A stretch of 64,000 nt of DNA from Gammaproteobacteria bacterium (GCA_006218035.1 VBWC01000004.1:35537-99536), one strand, 5' to 3'. Shown: positions 34,748 through 44,640, numbered from the stretch's first letter. Notes: generated from the sequence alone by a model not told the origin. Made by a program: numbers and translations.

Positions 34748-36983
34748 CGGTCTTGCCTCCCTCGGTACGATTGAACTGGTCGGAGGTAATGGTCGCCGCA
34801 AGTTTGCGGCCCAGCTGCGTATCGTTACTGCCCATCTTCACCAGCTCGTGAGTTCTTCCGGTCTTCTCGATCCTGACGCGCGTAGCGAACAGCGCCAGTT
34901 CACCGGTCTTGCTGTCCGTCACCGGGCTGAGAATCTTCAACGGATTCACACCGCGTGGCTTGCCGGTCGGATCGACGTTATAACGCCCGTACTCGGTGTG
35001 CCCCCGCCCCATCGGCACGGCGATCGCATCCTTCTGAATACCCTTGTAGATGAAAGCCTGGGCCTCGATCGACCCTTGAGCAGAAGAAACGCGGACATAG
35101 TCTCCGACCTTCACATCGAACTTCGCAGCCGTCGCCGGATGCATTTCGACCCAGGAATCCCAGACCGTCTTGGTGATCTGGTCCGGCGCCTCCTGCAGCC
35201 ACGGTATATTGGCGTGCCGTCCGTCCCACATCCCGAGGCGGGCCGCCGGCACCAGGTGATACTGATACTCGCTGTCCACCTTGTAGGCCGGCAGGTCGGC
35301 CGTGCTGGCGGACACGCTGAGCGTGCGCGCTTCGCCCACCAGCTTGATCAGACCGGTTTGCAAAGTCGCCTGCCAGAACTCCTTGTCATTGGCCGCGCCG
35401 TGGCGAACGCCGGCCGGCAGGCCTGCGGCAAAGTTGTTCAGATACGCATAGTAATCAGCAAACGGCGCATAGTCGGACGCACGCTGCATCGTCAGCAACG
35501 CCAGCAACAAGTCGCCCATACCGCGCGTCGTCTGATACAACGGCTCCATCAGCGGCTGCTGGAAACCGAGCACGGGCTCACCCGGCTGATAACCGGCCGC
35601 GTGGGTACCCCAGTCCTCCAGCGCAGAACGAATCGGCAGCACCAGATCCGCCAGTGCCGTCGTCTCATCGCGGAACATCGAGAACGCGACCTTGAACGGC
35701 ACCTTGGCAAGATGCTCTTCCAGTGAGAGGCTGGCCGGCGCGGTATAGACCGGATTCGTGCCGTAGAAAAACACCGTATCGAAACGCTTGTTCTTCAGGC
35801 CCTCGGCAAAACTCAGCAAATCAGCGGTATTGCCTTCACGGGCCGCCAGTTGCGGCAACGGAAAACTATGGCCCGGCTCGATGGTCTGGCCGACATTGCC
35901 GAGCAGGATATTCAGCAGCATCACGGCCGTGGCCGATTCGTAACCATGCACATGCCCTTCCGCCGACGGCCCGCTGATGACCAGGCTCGGGCTATGCTTT
36001 TTCAGCATGGCCGCGGCGCGCTCGATCAGGTCACCGCTGACACCGGTCACCTTGGCAACCTCGATGAACGGATAATTGGCGATCAGATTGCGTACTGTTA
36101 ACGGCAGATGGCTGGCATCAACATGGTGCTTGAAGATCAGCGAATTCGCGATGCCCAGCGCCAGCACGCCCTCTGTCCCGGGACGTACCGGCAGCCACAG
36201 GTCGGCATTGGCGCCCGTCAGGCTCATCGCCGGTTCCGCCTGGATCAGCACACCGCGCGGCGCGGCACGGAATTTTGCATATTGCGTCGCGAAATGAACC
36301 GGGGAGTTCCAGGTACCGAGAAAATCCGCACCGAACGACAGCACCGCCTGCGCGCGGTCCAAACGATAACGCGGCCGCGCATCACCGAGCATGTCGCGGC
36401 TCACCGCCTGCCCGACCGCCGTATTGATGACCTCATGTACGAAGTGATTGCCGGAGTTGAGCGCCTCGAGGTGTGCCTTGATCAGCACCGCCTGATGGCC
36501 ACTGACGGTACCGGTCACCCAGGCAAACTTATCGCCGCTCACGCCGCTGCCGGCACCAATCTTTTTCTCCAGCAGCTTGAAGGCCTCATCCCAGGAGACC
36601 GGAGACAACTCGCCATTCTGCCGCAATAACGGCTGGGTCAGACGATCCGGGTTGTAATGCGTCTGCAACGACGCCTGGCCCATCTGGCACAATTTCGAAT
36701 AATTGATCGGCGAATCCGGGTTACCCTCGAGCTTCAGGACGCGCCCCTCGCGCACGCGGCCATGAAAGCCACAGCCGGCCGGACAAGCCTGGCAGGTCGA
36801 CGCAAACCAGACGCCAATACCCGGAATGACATATTCTTCGGGCACGAGGTACGAGACGACCCTTTCCTTGCCTTCCTCCAGCGTCACGGTGGTGGGCATA
36901 TCGCAACCGGCGAGCGCGGCGCCTGCGCCACTCAAGCCGACGATCTTCATAAACTCGCGACGATTAACCTTGTTAGCGCTCAT
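34737..36983 (-). CDS. actB1: Alternative complex III molybdopterin-like subunit ActB1
   Basis: 748 residues. A twin-arginine signal (NRREFMKIVG, Arg8-Arg9) leads into a lipobox LAGC with Cys27, so the protein is probably Tat-exported and lipidated. The rest resembles the molybdopterin oxidoreductase fold (QACPAGCGFHGRVREGRVLKLEG region with Cys and GR.G; later KVGDYVRVSSAQGSIEA). ActB lacks molybdopterin in characterised complexes; only scattered cysteines remain here. It is the large periplasmic subunit. The start is ATG 36983 with GAGG upstream rather than the GTG just before it. Confidence 0.92.
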   Translation of the reverse strand: MSANKVNRREFMKIVGLSGAGAALAGCDMPTTVTLEEGKERVVSYLVPEEYVIPGIGVWFASTCQACPAGCGFHGRVREGRVLKLEGNPDSPINYSKLCQMGQASLQTHYNPDRLTQPLLRQNGELSPVSWDEAFKLLEKKIGAGSGVSGDKFAWVTGTVSGHQAVLIKAHLEALNSGNHFVHEVINTAVGQAVSRDMLGDARPRYRLDRAQAVLSFGADFLGTWNSPVHFATQYAKFRAAPRGVLIQAEPAMSLTGANADLWLPVRPGTEGVLALGIANSLIFKHHVDASHLPLTVRNLIANYPFIEVAKVTGVSGDLIERAAAMLKKHSPSLVISGPSAEGHVHGYESATAVMLLNILLGNVGQTIEPGHSFPLPQLAAREGNTADLLSFAEGLKNKRFDTVFFYGTNPVYTAPASLSLEEHLAKVPFKVAFSMFRDETTALADLVLPIRSALEDWGTHAAGYQPGEPVLGFQQPLMEPLYQTTRGMGDLLLALLTMQRASDYAPFADYYAYLNNFAAGLPAGVRHGAANDKEFWQATLQTGLIKLVGEARTLSVSASTADLPAYKVDSEYQYHLVPAARLGMWDGRHANIPWLQEAPDQITKTVWDSWVEMHPATAAKFDVKVGDYVRVSSAQGSIEAQAFIYKGIQKDAIAVPMGRGHTEYGRYNVDPTGKPRGVNPLKILSPVTDSKTGELALFATRVRIEKTGRTHELVKMGSNDTQLGRKLAATITSDQFNRTEGGKTDVA

Positions 36984-37040
36984 CACAATCCATCCTCACT
37001 TCGAATTTCGTGGCGGGCCGTGTTATCCCGGGGCAGGTCA

Positions 37041-37670
37041 CTACTTATGACATTGCCAGCAATCAAACGGCCCGTGATTCGCTTCGTGACACCGCTTGCA
37101 GAACCCCATATTCAGTGGCTTGGTTTTATGAGCCACGGTCATCGTCTTCACTTCACCGTGACAGAATGCGCACACCTCCGAAACGTTTTCCGTCGGCAAG
37201 GCATCGTTATCAAACACAAAGCGCTTCAGGTGTTTTTCGTGCGTAAAATGCACGTAATCCGGCACGTCGTGAACCTTGTTCCACGGCGGCGGCTCGCGGT
37301 TTTCCCAGTATTCCGTCAGCTTCTTGATGCGCGGCTTGTCGGTCGCGATGACGCTGTGGCATCCCATGCACTTGCTGGTCGGCGGAATCCCGGCGACCTT
37401 GCTGCGACGCGCATAGGTATGGCAGTACATACAATTGATTTTATTGACATCGGCATGGATGTTATGCGGGAACTCGATCGGCTGGGCAACGTCTTTTCCG
37501 TCATGTGCCCCCTGCGGCGGAATCGCTCCGGGAACTTCCGCGACGACCGTAAAAGACAGTAATAACGCCGCAAACGCCGTAACGCCCAGCACGATGCCCA
37601 GGCTGCCAAGGCCACGACGCGCATTACCACGCCTACCGCTATCATACGAACACTGATGGTTGACAGACAT
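37041..37670 (-). CDS. actA: Alternative complex III pentaheme cytochrome ActA
   Basis: 209 residues: an N-terminal membrane anchor (about 22-44) and a periplasmic domain with five CxxCH at 80, 101, 167, 191 and 204. Patterns such as IEFPHNIHADVNKINCMYCH and VHFTHEKHLKR give extra His ligands. ActA is the first gene of the operon, as usual. The ATG at 37670 has GAGGG upstream and is preferred over a TTG 12 bp earlier. It is separated by 57 bp from actB1. Confidence 0.95.
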   Translation of the reverse strand: MSVNHQCSYDSGRRGNARRGLGSLGIVLGVTAFAALLLSFTVVAEVPGAIPPQGAHDGKDVAQPIEFPHNIHADVNKINCMYCHTYARRSKVAGIPPTSKCMGCHSVIATDKPRIKKLTEYWENREPPPWNKVHDVPDYVHFTHEKHLKRFVFDNDALPTENVSEVCAFCHGEVKTMTVAHKTKPLNMGFCKRCHEANHGPFDCWQCHK

Positions 37671-37943
37671 CTCCACCCTCAATAGTGATTACTGATTAGG
37701 TTTCAGAATTCAGACAAACCGAGGCGCAACGCAAAACTGCAAGCGTAAGGAAATACCGGTTCATAGGCCATGACCATAGCGAAATGAAGTATTCCACCCT
37801 CACCCGTTCGTTTCATCGACCTGCCGGCAGATTCAGCCGGGTTCAATACGAACCGGCCCCGCCTGATCCCCCCTGCTTTTGTAAGGACACCGCGTGACCG
37901 ATGCGCTGCTGGTACGACCTGCCTAAACCCGGAACTTTTTTAT

Positions 37944-37970
37944 TGGAATATTCCAGTGTTACAGAGTAAC
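37944..37970 (-). promoter_or_regulatory. Paired palindromes in the act leader
   Basis: TGGAATATTCCA (37944-37955, perfect 12 bp) and GTTACAGAGTAAC (37958-37970, 5-bp arms around 3 nt) lie side by side about 25-50 bp downstream of the promoter candidate. They look like operator sites for a repressor of the alternative complex III operon; the regulator is unknown. Confidence 0.4.
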
Positions 37971-37994
37971 GCCAAGCGCTCACCAGAGCCCGGC

Positions 37995-38024
37995 ATGCTA
38001 GACCAGTTTCGTGCGCGGTGTCAA
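37995..38024 (-). promoter_or_regulatory. Candidate sigma-70 promoter for the act operon
   Basis: On the minus strand TTGACA (38019-38024) is followed after 18 nt by TAGCAT (37995-38000). No other equally good match was seen nearer to actA. Confidence 0.4.
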
Positions 38025-38384
38025 CGATAAAGTCACTCAGGTATTCGTCAACCAATATGCCTGAAATCCGGTCGTTTTGCCAACCGCTTGCCGTCACTCA
38101 ACCAATACGTCCGATGCCGTAAGGATTTATGCCTGAGCGCCGGGACAGCAACAATAATGGTAGCGAATAATCGATCGCCAAGCCCGGACGTCGATGCGGG
38201 CAAGTATCGAGTCCGCTCGTCGTCAGCCAATTGCCTGCCGCGGCAATCGCTTGCACCGTTCACGCTGACGATAGCGACATCAACCGGATTTTCCCGGTCA
38301 ATCATATTGCCGCCGCAATATACGCCGGATCATTCCGGCAACCAGCCGCGCGGCAACACGCGAGGCGATGGCCGGATTGGCGGC

Positions 38385-39143
38385 TCAGGCGGGGTTATCG
38401 ATGTCGATATGCCGGTGCAAAATGCCGAATGTTGCCGCAAGATGATCACCCAGCGCCTGCACGCCATACCGCTCCGTGGCATGATGCCCCGCCGCGAAGT
38501 AATGAATAGCAAGTTCCCGCGCCTGGTGCACGGTACGTTCCGATATCTCGCCGCTGAGGTAGGCGTCGAGGCCCAGCGCCGCCGCCTGTTCCAGATAATC
38601 CTGTGCCGCGCCGGTGCAGAAACCGATGGTTTCGATCTGTTCCGGCCCCGCCGCGACATGTAACGGCGGCCGACCCAGTCGATCAGCCACCCGTTGCGCG
38701 AACGCCGCGGCGGACACCGGCTCAGGTAGCCTGCCATATCTGGCGATAGCAGGCCCCGCGGCCGCACCAAAACCATCAACGATATCGATACCGAGCACGC
38801 GGGCGAGCTGGGCATTGTTGCCGTATACAGGATGCGCATCGAGCGGCAGGTGGTACGCGATCAGGCCGATATTGTTCGACAGCAACAGCTGCAGACGCCG
38901 CCGGCGCATCCCGGTGATGCAGACGTCCTCGCCCCTCCAGAAATAACCATGATGCACCAGCACCGCGTCGGCACCGGCATCGATCGCCGCCTCGAGTAAC
39001 GCGACACTGGCGGTTACGCCGGTGATCAGGGTATGGACACTCTCCCGACCCTCGACCTGAAGACCATTCGGCGCGTAATCAACAAATGACGCGGCATCGA
39101 GCAGCTTACCGGCATATCGGACAAGTTCTTGCAAACGGACCAT
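38385..39143 (-). CDS. Nif3/YbgI-like dinuclear metal protein
   Basis: 252 residues of the Nif3/DUF34 family, with ligands in DYAPNGLQVEG, VLVHHGYFWRG, AYHLPLDAH and the C-terminal GHHATERYG. Homologues hold two metal ions; a GTP cyclohydrolase-like or metal-insertase role has been proposed but is not settled. The gene is divergent from degS with 62 bp between them. Confidence 0.93.
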   Translation of the reverse strand: MVRLQELVRYAGKLLDAASFVDYAPNGLQVEGRESVHTLITGVTASVALLEAAIDAGADAVLVHHGYFWRGEDVCITGMRRRRLQLLLSNNIGLIAYHLPLDAHPVYGNNAQLARVLGIDIVDGFGAAAGPAIARYGRLPEPVSAAAFAQRVADRLGRPPLHVAAGPEQIETIGFCTGAAQDYLEQAAALGLDAYLSGEISERTVHQARELAIHYFAAGHHATERYGVQALGDHLAATFGILHRHIDIDNPA

Positions 39144-39205
39144 CGCGCACCTATAAATCGTTGCATTCGACTCGGGTTTGTCTCTACGTGTAAAGTATCG
39201 GACCT

Positions 39206-40384
39206 ATGGAAATAAAAAAATTATTACCCTATCTGGCGCAAGGCGTAATTGTCGGTGCCGCCATCGGTTTCGTCGCCTTACTGTTGTTCCGCCAGGATAG
39301 CCAGCCGCAACATGCTGTCACCCAGCTTACCGAAAACGGCGGCGAGATGTCGCGCCTCCGGGAAGCGCCGCGGCACCCGGACGCGGCACCGGCATCCTAC
39401 GCCGATGCTGTCGCCGCCGCGACGCCGGCGGTGGTCAACGTGTACACCACCAAGATCGTGACACAGCGGCCGAACCCGTTGCTTGAGGATCCGTTCTTCC
39501 GCCGGTTTTTCGGGGACGTGGTACCGCAGGTGCCGCGGCAGCGTCTTGAGAACAGTCTCGGTTCGGGCGTCGTTGTCAGCGACAACGGCTACATCCTGAC
39601 AAATAACCATGTGATCGCGGGCGCCGACCAGATCGAGATCGCACTGGCCGATGGCCGCACGGCGCAGGCATCCGTCGTCGGCACCGATCCGGACACCGAC
39701 GTCGCTGTGCTGAAGATCGATCTGGAAAACGTGCCGACCATTGTGCTCGGCGGCTCGGACAACCTGCGCATTGGCGACGTCGTGCTGGCCATCGGCAATC
39801 CGTTCGGCGTCGGCCAGACGGTCACCATGGGCATCGTCAGCGCCACCGGTCGCAGCCATCTCGGCATCAGCACGTATGAGAACTTCATTCAGACCGACGC
39901 CGCCATCAATCCCGGTAATTCCGGCGGCGCGTTAATCAACGCCTACGGCGAACTGATCGGCGTCAATACCGCAATCTACTCGCGCAGTGGCGGCTCCCAG
40001 GGTATCGGCTTCGCCATTCCGGTCAGCCTCGCAAAAAGCGTCATGACGCAGATCATCGATCATGGCCGGGCGGTGCGCGGCTGGCTGGGCATCGAAACAC
40101 AGGACATCAATCCCGCACTGGCGGAATCGTTCGGCCTGCAAGACACGCGCGGCATCATCGTCGCCGGCGTGCTGCGTGGTGGGCCCGCCGATCAATCCGG
40201 CCTGCAACCGGGCGATGTCATTACCGATATCGACGGCAAGCCGGTCACGGATTCGCGCGGCATGATGAATCTCGTCGCACAGACCAATCCGGGCACCGTC
40301 ATCGAAATCCGGCTGACACGCAACAACTCACCCAGCGTCGTCAAGGCGACCGTCGGCGACCGTCCGTTACCGCGCGAGCGCTGA
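39206..40384 (+). CDS. degS: DegS/AlgW-type periplasmic serine protease
   Basis: 392 residues: one N-terminal membrane anchor (about 10-28), a trypsin-like domain with His135 (LTNNHVI), Asp165 (DTDVAVLK) and Ser239 (NPGNSGGAL), and a single PDZ domain (about 285-385). One PDZ plus an anchor fits DegS/AlgW, which cleaves anti-sigma factor RseA/MucA on outer-membrane protein stress, rather than soluble DegP with two PDZ domains. Such sensing is relevant to a cell with several large barrels. The gene is convergent with tatC. Confidence 0.92.
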   Translation: MEIKKLLPYLAQGVIVGAAIGFVALLLFRQDSQPQHAVTQLTENGGEMSRLREAPRHPDAAPASYADAVAAATPAVVNVYTTKIVTQRPNPLLEDPFFRRFFGDVVPQVPRQRLENSLGSGVVVSDNGYILTNNHVIAGADQIEIALADGRTAQASVVGTDPDTDVAVLKIDLENVPTIVLGGSDNLRIGDVVLAIGNPFGVGQTVTMGIVSATGRSHLGISTYENFIQTDAAINPGNSGGALINAYGELIGVNTAIYSRSGGSQGIGFAIPVSLAKSVMTQIIDHGRAVRGWLGIETQDINPALAESFGLQDTRGIIVAGVLRGGPADQSGLQPGDVITDIDGKPVTDSRGMMNLVAQTNPGTVIEIRLTRNNSPSVVKATVGDRPLPRER

Positions 40385-40553
40385 CCGGGCGACCGGGCAG
40401 AAAGTGGCGCGGCCTGGCGCGCGGCGCGAAACAACACCCACGGCGGTTGCGTCACTGCATTTTTCAGGCAGAGGCGAGTGGTGCGAACGTTTTGCACCAA
40501 AGTCCTGCGCGGTTTTTTCTCCCGTCACCGCGAGACGGCAGATTAACTGCGTG

Positions 40554-41357
40554 CTAGGCGCCAGGCGGCGGCGGTTGTTCGGGCGTAGCCTTGTCGTCCG
40601 GTGACGACTGGTCATCGGCGGCCGGCACGGAGATACGCCGCGCCACGTAAACGCCGACCTCGAACAATAGCCACATCGGCACCGCCAGCAGCGTTTGCGA
40701 AATCACGTCCGGCGGCGTCAGCAGCATGCCGATGATGAATGCCCCTACGATCACATAGGGACGTTTGGCGACCAGACCATCGGGCGTCGCGACGCCCGCC
40801 TTGACCAGCAGAATCGTCGCCACCGGCACCTCGAACGCCACGCCGAACGCAAAAAATACCGTCATCACGAAATCAAGATATTTGCCGATGTCGGTCATCA
40901 CCGAGACACCCTCCGGCGCGACGGCGACAAAGAAACCGAACATCAACGGAAACACGACGAAGTACGCGAACAGCACACCGCAGTAGAACAACACCGCCGC
41001 CGATACGATTAACGGAAAGGCCAGCCGCTGTTCGGAGCGATGCAGGCCGGGCGCGACAAACCCCCATATCTGATAGATGATCGCCGGCATCGCGATAAAC
41101 ACCGAGAACACCAGCGCGAACTTGAACGGCGCCAGAAACGGCGAGGTGACCTCGGTCGCGATCATCGTCGCGCCTTGCGGTAACTGCTGCAGCAACGGCA
41201 ACGCCAGAACCGCGTAAATCTGGTTGGCAAACGGCATCAACACCAGGAATACCGCCATGATGGTGCCGACGATACGCAGCAACCGGCTGCGCAGTTCCAG
41301 CAGATGTGCGGTAAACGGCAGTTCCTGATCCGGCGGATACTTATCGGGGCGGGGCAT
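40554..41357 (-). CDS. tatC: Sec-independent protein translocase TatC
   Basis: 267 residues, six membrane helices. The N-terminal HLLELRSRLLRIVG and the FALVFSVFIAMPAIIYQIWGF region (key Glu/Pro residues) are family hallmarks. TatC binds twin-arginine signals. The C-terminal tail is acidic and Pro-rich. The ATG at 41357 overlaps tatB by 17 bp. ActB1 in this window is a likely substrate. Confidence 0.97.
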   Translation of the reverse strand: MPRPDKYPPDQELPFTAHLLELRSRLLRIVGTIMAVFLVLMPFANQIYAVLALPLLQQLPQGATMIATEVTSPFLAPFKFALVFSVFIAMPAIIYQIWGFVAPGLHRSEQRLAFPLIVSAAVLFYCGVLFAYFVVFPLMFGFFVAVAPEGVSVMTDIGKYLDFVMTVFFAFGVAFEVPVATILLVKAGVATPDGLVAKRPYVIVGAFIIGMLLTPPDVISQTLLAVPMWLLFEVGVYVARRISVPAADDQSSPDDKATPEQPPPPGA

Positions 41358-41718
41358 CGTGCGGCGAAGTCGTCGTCGGCTCCGGCCCCTTGCCGGCGGG
41401 TACGGCAGGCGCGGGCGCATCCGCCGGCGGCACCTGGGCGCCGCCGGGCGCCCGCTTACCGGCAGGCACCGAGGTCAGCGTCTCGTCGATCTGTTTATGC
41501 AGTTCGGCAATCCTGGTTTCGCGCTCGATCAGGTTCTTGAGCTCTTCGGACCGGTTGATCTCGCGTTCGAAATCATCCCGGAGCGATGCTGCAACGCTGC
41601 GTGCGCGCCGCAACCAGCTGCCTGCCTCTCGCACCATGCCGGGCAAGCGTTCCGGTCCGATCACCAGCAGCGCTACAACGGCGACAACAACGAGCTCCCC
41701 GAAGCCGATATCGAACAT
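41341..41718 (-). CDS. tatB: Tat translocase subunit TatB
   Basis: 125 residues: MFDIGFGELVVVAVVALLVI, then GPERLP and an amphipathic helix (VREAGSWLRRARSVAASL), then a charged, Pro/Ala-rich tail. It forms the substrate-binding complex with TatC. It lies 6 bp after tatA. Confidence 0.95.
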   Translation of the reverse strand: MFDIGFGELVVVAVVALLVIGPERLPGMVREAGSWLRRARSVAASLRDDFEREINRSEELKNLIERETRIAELHKQIDETLTSVPAGKRAPGGAQVPPADAPAPAVPAGKGPEPTTTSPHDAPPR

Positions 41719-41724
41719 GGCATG

Positions 41725-41961
41725 TTACGACTCGGCGCGGTCCTTTTCCTTGGACGTCACTTCACCCTCGATCACGCGTTTGCTGGTCGGCTGATCGAGT
41801 TTTTCTGCGGTCTCATCGCCATCCTTCTGCTCCCGCATCGCGTCACGGAATCCCTTCACCGCGTCGCCAAGGTCGCCGCCAAGACCTCGCAGCTTCTTCG
41901 CGCCGAACAACAACAGCACGATGACGAGAATGATCAATAATTGCCAGATACTAATACCCAT
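41725..41961 (-). CDS. tatA: Tat translocase subunit TatA
   Basis: 78 residues: [20 protein letters not shown] and [18 protein letters not shown] are canonical TatA. It oligomerises to form the passage for folded proteins. The ATG at 41961 is fixed by the MG.S..QLLI start. First gene of tatABC, after the his operon. Confidence 0.96.
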   Translation of the reverse strand: MGISIWQLLIILVIVLLLFGAKKLRGLGGDLGDAVKGFRDAMREQKDGDETAEKLDQPTSKRVIEGEVTSKEKDRAES

Positions 41962-42093
41962 AGTAATTCTCCAAAACGAAAACGCCTGTCTGCCAAGCAC
42001 GCATCCTGTGACGTATACCGAGCGTCCCTGATAACCGGTGGAGCGGCAGCGGGCAAGCCGGTTTGCCGCGCGTCGCCCCGGCCGCCGGGCCCG

Positions 42094-42408
42094 CTATTTC
42101 CGTGCGGCTTTCTCGGCCAGCCCTGACTGCCCGAAGCGACGCTCCAGTTCATGCAGCACATCGTCCACCTTTATTCCCCGGTACGTCAACAAAACCAGCG
42201 TATGAAACCACAGATCGGCGGTTTCATGGACCACCTGCCCGTCGTCCGTACCCTTGCCGGCAATCACGGTCTCGGCGGCCTCCTCGGCAATCTTCTGCAG
42301 TATCGCGTCGCTACCCTTCGAATACAGCGCGGCGACATACGATTGCGCCGGATCAGCGGATTTGCGCTCCAGCAGTACCTGTTCGAGTTGCTTCAATGTA
42401 TCGGCCAT
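42094..42408 (-). CDS. hisE: Phosphoribosyl-ATP pyrophosphatase
   Basis: 104 residues of the all-alpha MazG-like fold with [14 protein letters not shown] and [14 protein letters not shown] metal-site motifs. It performs the second step of histidine synthesis. It is separate from hisI here, unlike the fused HisIE of enterics. The ATG at 42408 gives the typical MADTL start. Last gene of the his run. Confidence 0.96.
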   Translation of the reverse strand: MADTLKQLEQVLLERKSADPAQSYVAALYSKGSDAILQKIAEEAAETVIAGKGTDDGQVVHETADLWFHTLVLLTYRGIKVDDVLHELERRFGQSGLAEKAARK

Positions 42409-42444
42409 AGCATGAACCACCGTTAAGCGCACGTTGGTGCGTTG

Positions 42445-42834
42445 TCATTTTTTATAAATGGCAGCGGGATCTTTCAGCACCGGCTCCATCACCGTCCACT
42501 GCTCGCCGACCAACTGCCGGTAAAAACAACTCTCGCGCCCGGTATGACAGGCGATGCCGCCGCGCTGCTCGACACACAGCAGAATCGTGTCGCCGTCGCA
42601 ATCCAGGCGGATTTCCACCACGCGTTGCCGGTGCCCCGATTGCTCACCCTTGTGCCACAGTTGCCGGCGGGAACGTGACCAGTACACCGCCTCGCCGCCG
42701 GCGACCGTCTGTTGCAACGCCTCGCGGTTCATCCAGGCGCACATCAGCAATCGGCCGGTCGCCTCGTCCTGGACAACGACCGGTACCAGCCCGTCGCCGT
42801 TCCAGCGGATGTCGCTCAACCATGCGTCGCTCAT
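42445..42834 (-). CDS. hisI: Phosphoribosyl-AMP cyclohydrolase
   Basis: 129 residues. [15 protein letters not shown] holds the Mg-binding aspartates and [11 protein letters not shown] the zinc cysteines; [10 protein letters not shown] and [14 protein letters not shown] are conserved. It opens the purine ring of PR-AMP. Between hisF (112 bp) and hisE (36 bp). Confidence 0.97.
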   Translation of the reverse strand: MSDAWLSDIRWNGDGLVPVVVQDEATGRLLMCAWMNREALQQTVAGGEAVYWSRSRRQLWHKGEQSGHRQRVVEIRLDCDGDTILLCVEQRGGIACHTGRESCFYRQLVGEQWTVMEPVLKDPAAIYKK

Positions 42835-42946
42835 AACAACCGTGCCTCGTCAGACCTGGGAAACCACCGATTTATCGCGTCACCCCGGATGGGACGCCGA
42901 TGCGCCGACGCGCAGGCAATAGGCGGCGGCCCGCGCGGCGGACATT

Positions 42947-43720
42947 CTACAACCTTACCTCGATGCCGTGGGCCGCCATGTGGCGCTTGGCGTCCTGGAC
43001 GGTGTATTCGCCGTAATGAAATATACTCGCCGCAAGCACCGCATCGGCGTGTCCCAGTGTCGCCCCGGCCACCAGATGATCCAGCGTCCCGACGCCGCCC
43101 GAGGCAATGAGCGGTACCGGTACCGCGTCGGCAACCGCGCGGTTCAGCGCAATATCGAAGCCGTCGCGGGTCCCGTCCCGGTCCATACTGGTCAGCAGTA
43201 TCTCGCCGGCGCCGTATGCCGCCATCCGTTGTGCCCACGCTATCGCTTCGATACCGGTCGAATGCCTGCCGCCATGCGTAAATATCTCCCAACGATCCGG
43301 CGCACCGGGCGCGCTGACCTTTTTTGCGTCCACCGCGACGACGATGCACTGCGAGCCGAAGCGCTGTGCCGCCTGCCGGACGAACTCCGGATTACTTACC
43401 GCTGCGGTGTTGATCGCGACCTTGTCGGCGCCGGCGCGCAGCATGCGGCGGATGTCCTCAACGCTGCGGATGCCGCCGCCCACCGTCAGCGGAATAAATA
43501 CCTGACTGGCCACCGCCTCGACGATGTGGATCATCGTGTCCCTATCCTCGTGGCTCGCCGTGATATCGAGAAACACCAGCTCGTCGGCGCCCTGCTCGTC
43601 ATAGCGCCGCGCGATCTCGACCGGATCGCCGGCGTCGCGTATGCCGACGAAACGCACGCCCTTGACGACGCGGCCTTTGTCCACGTCCAGACACGGAATG
43701 ATACGGGTGGCAAGCGTCAT
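42947..43720 (-). CDS. hisF: Imidazole glycerol phosphate synthase subunit HisF
   Basis: 257 residues, TIM-barrel cyclase. [19 protein letters not shown] at the N-terminus fixes the ATG at 43720; catalytic Asp12 lies there, and [10 protein letters not shown] and DRDGT motifs follow. It uses ammonia made by HisH to produce IGP and AICAR. Confidence 0.98.
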   Translation of the reverse strand: MTLATRIIPCLDVDKGRVVKGVRFVGIRDAGDPVEIARRYDEQGADELVFLDITASHEDRDTMIHIVEAVASQVFIPLTVGGGIRSVEDIRRMLRAGADKVAINTAAVSNPEFVRQAAQRFGSQCIVVAVDAKKVSAPGAPDRWEIFTHGGRHSTGIEAIAWAQRMAAYGAGEILLTSMDRDGTRDGFDIALNRAVADAVPVPLIASGGVGTLDHLVAGATLGHADAVLAASIFHYGEYTVQDAKRHMAAHGIEVRL

Positions 43721-43817
43721 GACGATCGTCCCGGCAGAACCATGCACCCACGTAAAACAGTCGTGTCACACCGGCGTTCACCGACCGGCGACCACGGGAC
43801 GGGGGCCACAGAAATAT

Positions 43818-44561
43818 TCAGGCCGCGCCGCATAGCTCGCGGGCCAGGCGCTGCCCCTCGGCGAAGTCCAGTGTTCCTTCGTACAACGCCCGCCCGGTAA
43901 TCGCGCCGATGATGCCCTCGTCCGCGACCGCGCACAACGCGCGGACGTCATCGAGGCTGGACACGCCGCCGGAGGCAATCACCGGCACCGTGATCGATCG
44001 CGCCAGCTGGACGGTCGCGTCGATATTGACGCCGCTCAGCATGCCGTCACGGCCGATATCGGTATAGATGATCGCCGACACGCCATCCTGCTCGAAATGC
44101 TGCGCCAGGTCGATCACGTCATGGTGGGAGAGCTTCGACCAGCCGTCGATGGCGACCTTGCCGTCGCGCGCGTCCAGCCCGACGATGATATGGCCGGGAA
44201 ATTCCACGCAGACATTCGACACGAAATGCGGCGTGTTGACCGCCTTCGTGCCGATCACAACGTAATTTACACCGACGTCGAGATAGGCCTGGATGATGTC
44301 ATCATCCCGTATCCCGCCACCCACCTGTATCACGAGATCGGGAAAATTCCCGGCGATCTCATGGATAACGCCGCTGTTGACCGGTTTACCGGAACGGGCG
44401 CCGTCAAGATCGACGATATGCAATCGCGTCGCCCCGGCGTCGACCCAGCGCTGCGCCATCGCCAGCGGGTCATCGGAATAGACGGTCTGGGCATCCATAT
44501 CTCCCTGACGCAGGCGCACGCATTTGCCACCTTTGATATCAATCGCGGGGATCAATAACAT
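43818..44561 (-). CDS. hisA: Phosphoribosylformimino-AICAR-phosphate isomerase
   Basis: 247 residues, TIM-barrel isomerase related to His[21 protein letters not shown] and [11 protein letters not shown] are diagnostic; the catalytic aspartates are in AIDIKGG and YTDIGRDGM. The ATG at 44561 is chosen for the conserved MLLIPAID start. Between hisH and hisF in pathway-typical order. Confidence 0.98.
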   Translation of the reverse strand: MLLIPAIDIKGGKCVRLRQGDMDAQTVYSDDPLAMAQRWVDAGATRLHIVDLDGARSGKPVNSGVIHEIAGNFPDLVIQVGGGIRDDDIIQAYLDVGVNYVVIGTKAVNTPHFVSNVCVEFPGHIIVGLDARDGKVAIDGWSKLSHHDVIDLAQHFEQDGVSAIIYTDIGRDGMLSGVNIDATVQLARSITVPVIASGGVSSLDDVRALCAVADEGIIGAITGRALYEGTLDFAEGQRLARELCGAA

Positions 44562-44640
44562 GACTCTTTCCTCGACCATAGGTAAACAACAGAAATATCA
44601 GAAGCGCCGCTAACGGCCGGCACACAACGGTCGGGGCCGA

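Larger units (their letters stand above)
37671..38384. other. Long intergenic region between act operon and nif3
   Basis: This 714-bp stretch has no convincing gene; its frames lack family or signal features. It contains a candidate minus-strand promoter (37995-38024), two short palindromes just downstream (37944-37970) and would give actA a leader of about 315 nt. The half beyond 38030 shows nothing I can name. Confidence 0.5.

Noticed and set aside
34737-36983. Catalytic molybdopterin oxidoreductase (polysulfide, nitrate or DMSO type)
   Set aside because: The neighbours actA, actC, actD, actE and actF and the degenerate cofactor region identify the non-catalytic ActB subunit of alternative complex III.
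37843-38305. Two short minus-strand frames in the act-nif3 gap
   Set aside because: No ribosome sites, no signal or domain features, and the promoter candidate lies inside them.
38088-38663. Plus-strand open frame spanning the act-nif3 gap
   Set aside because: Half of it overlaps nif3 in antisense and the translated sequence has no recognisable domain or ribosome site.
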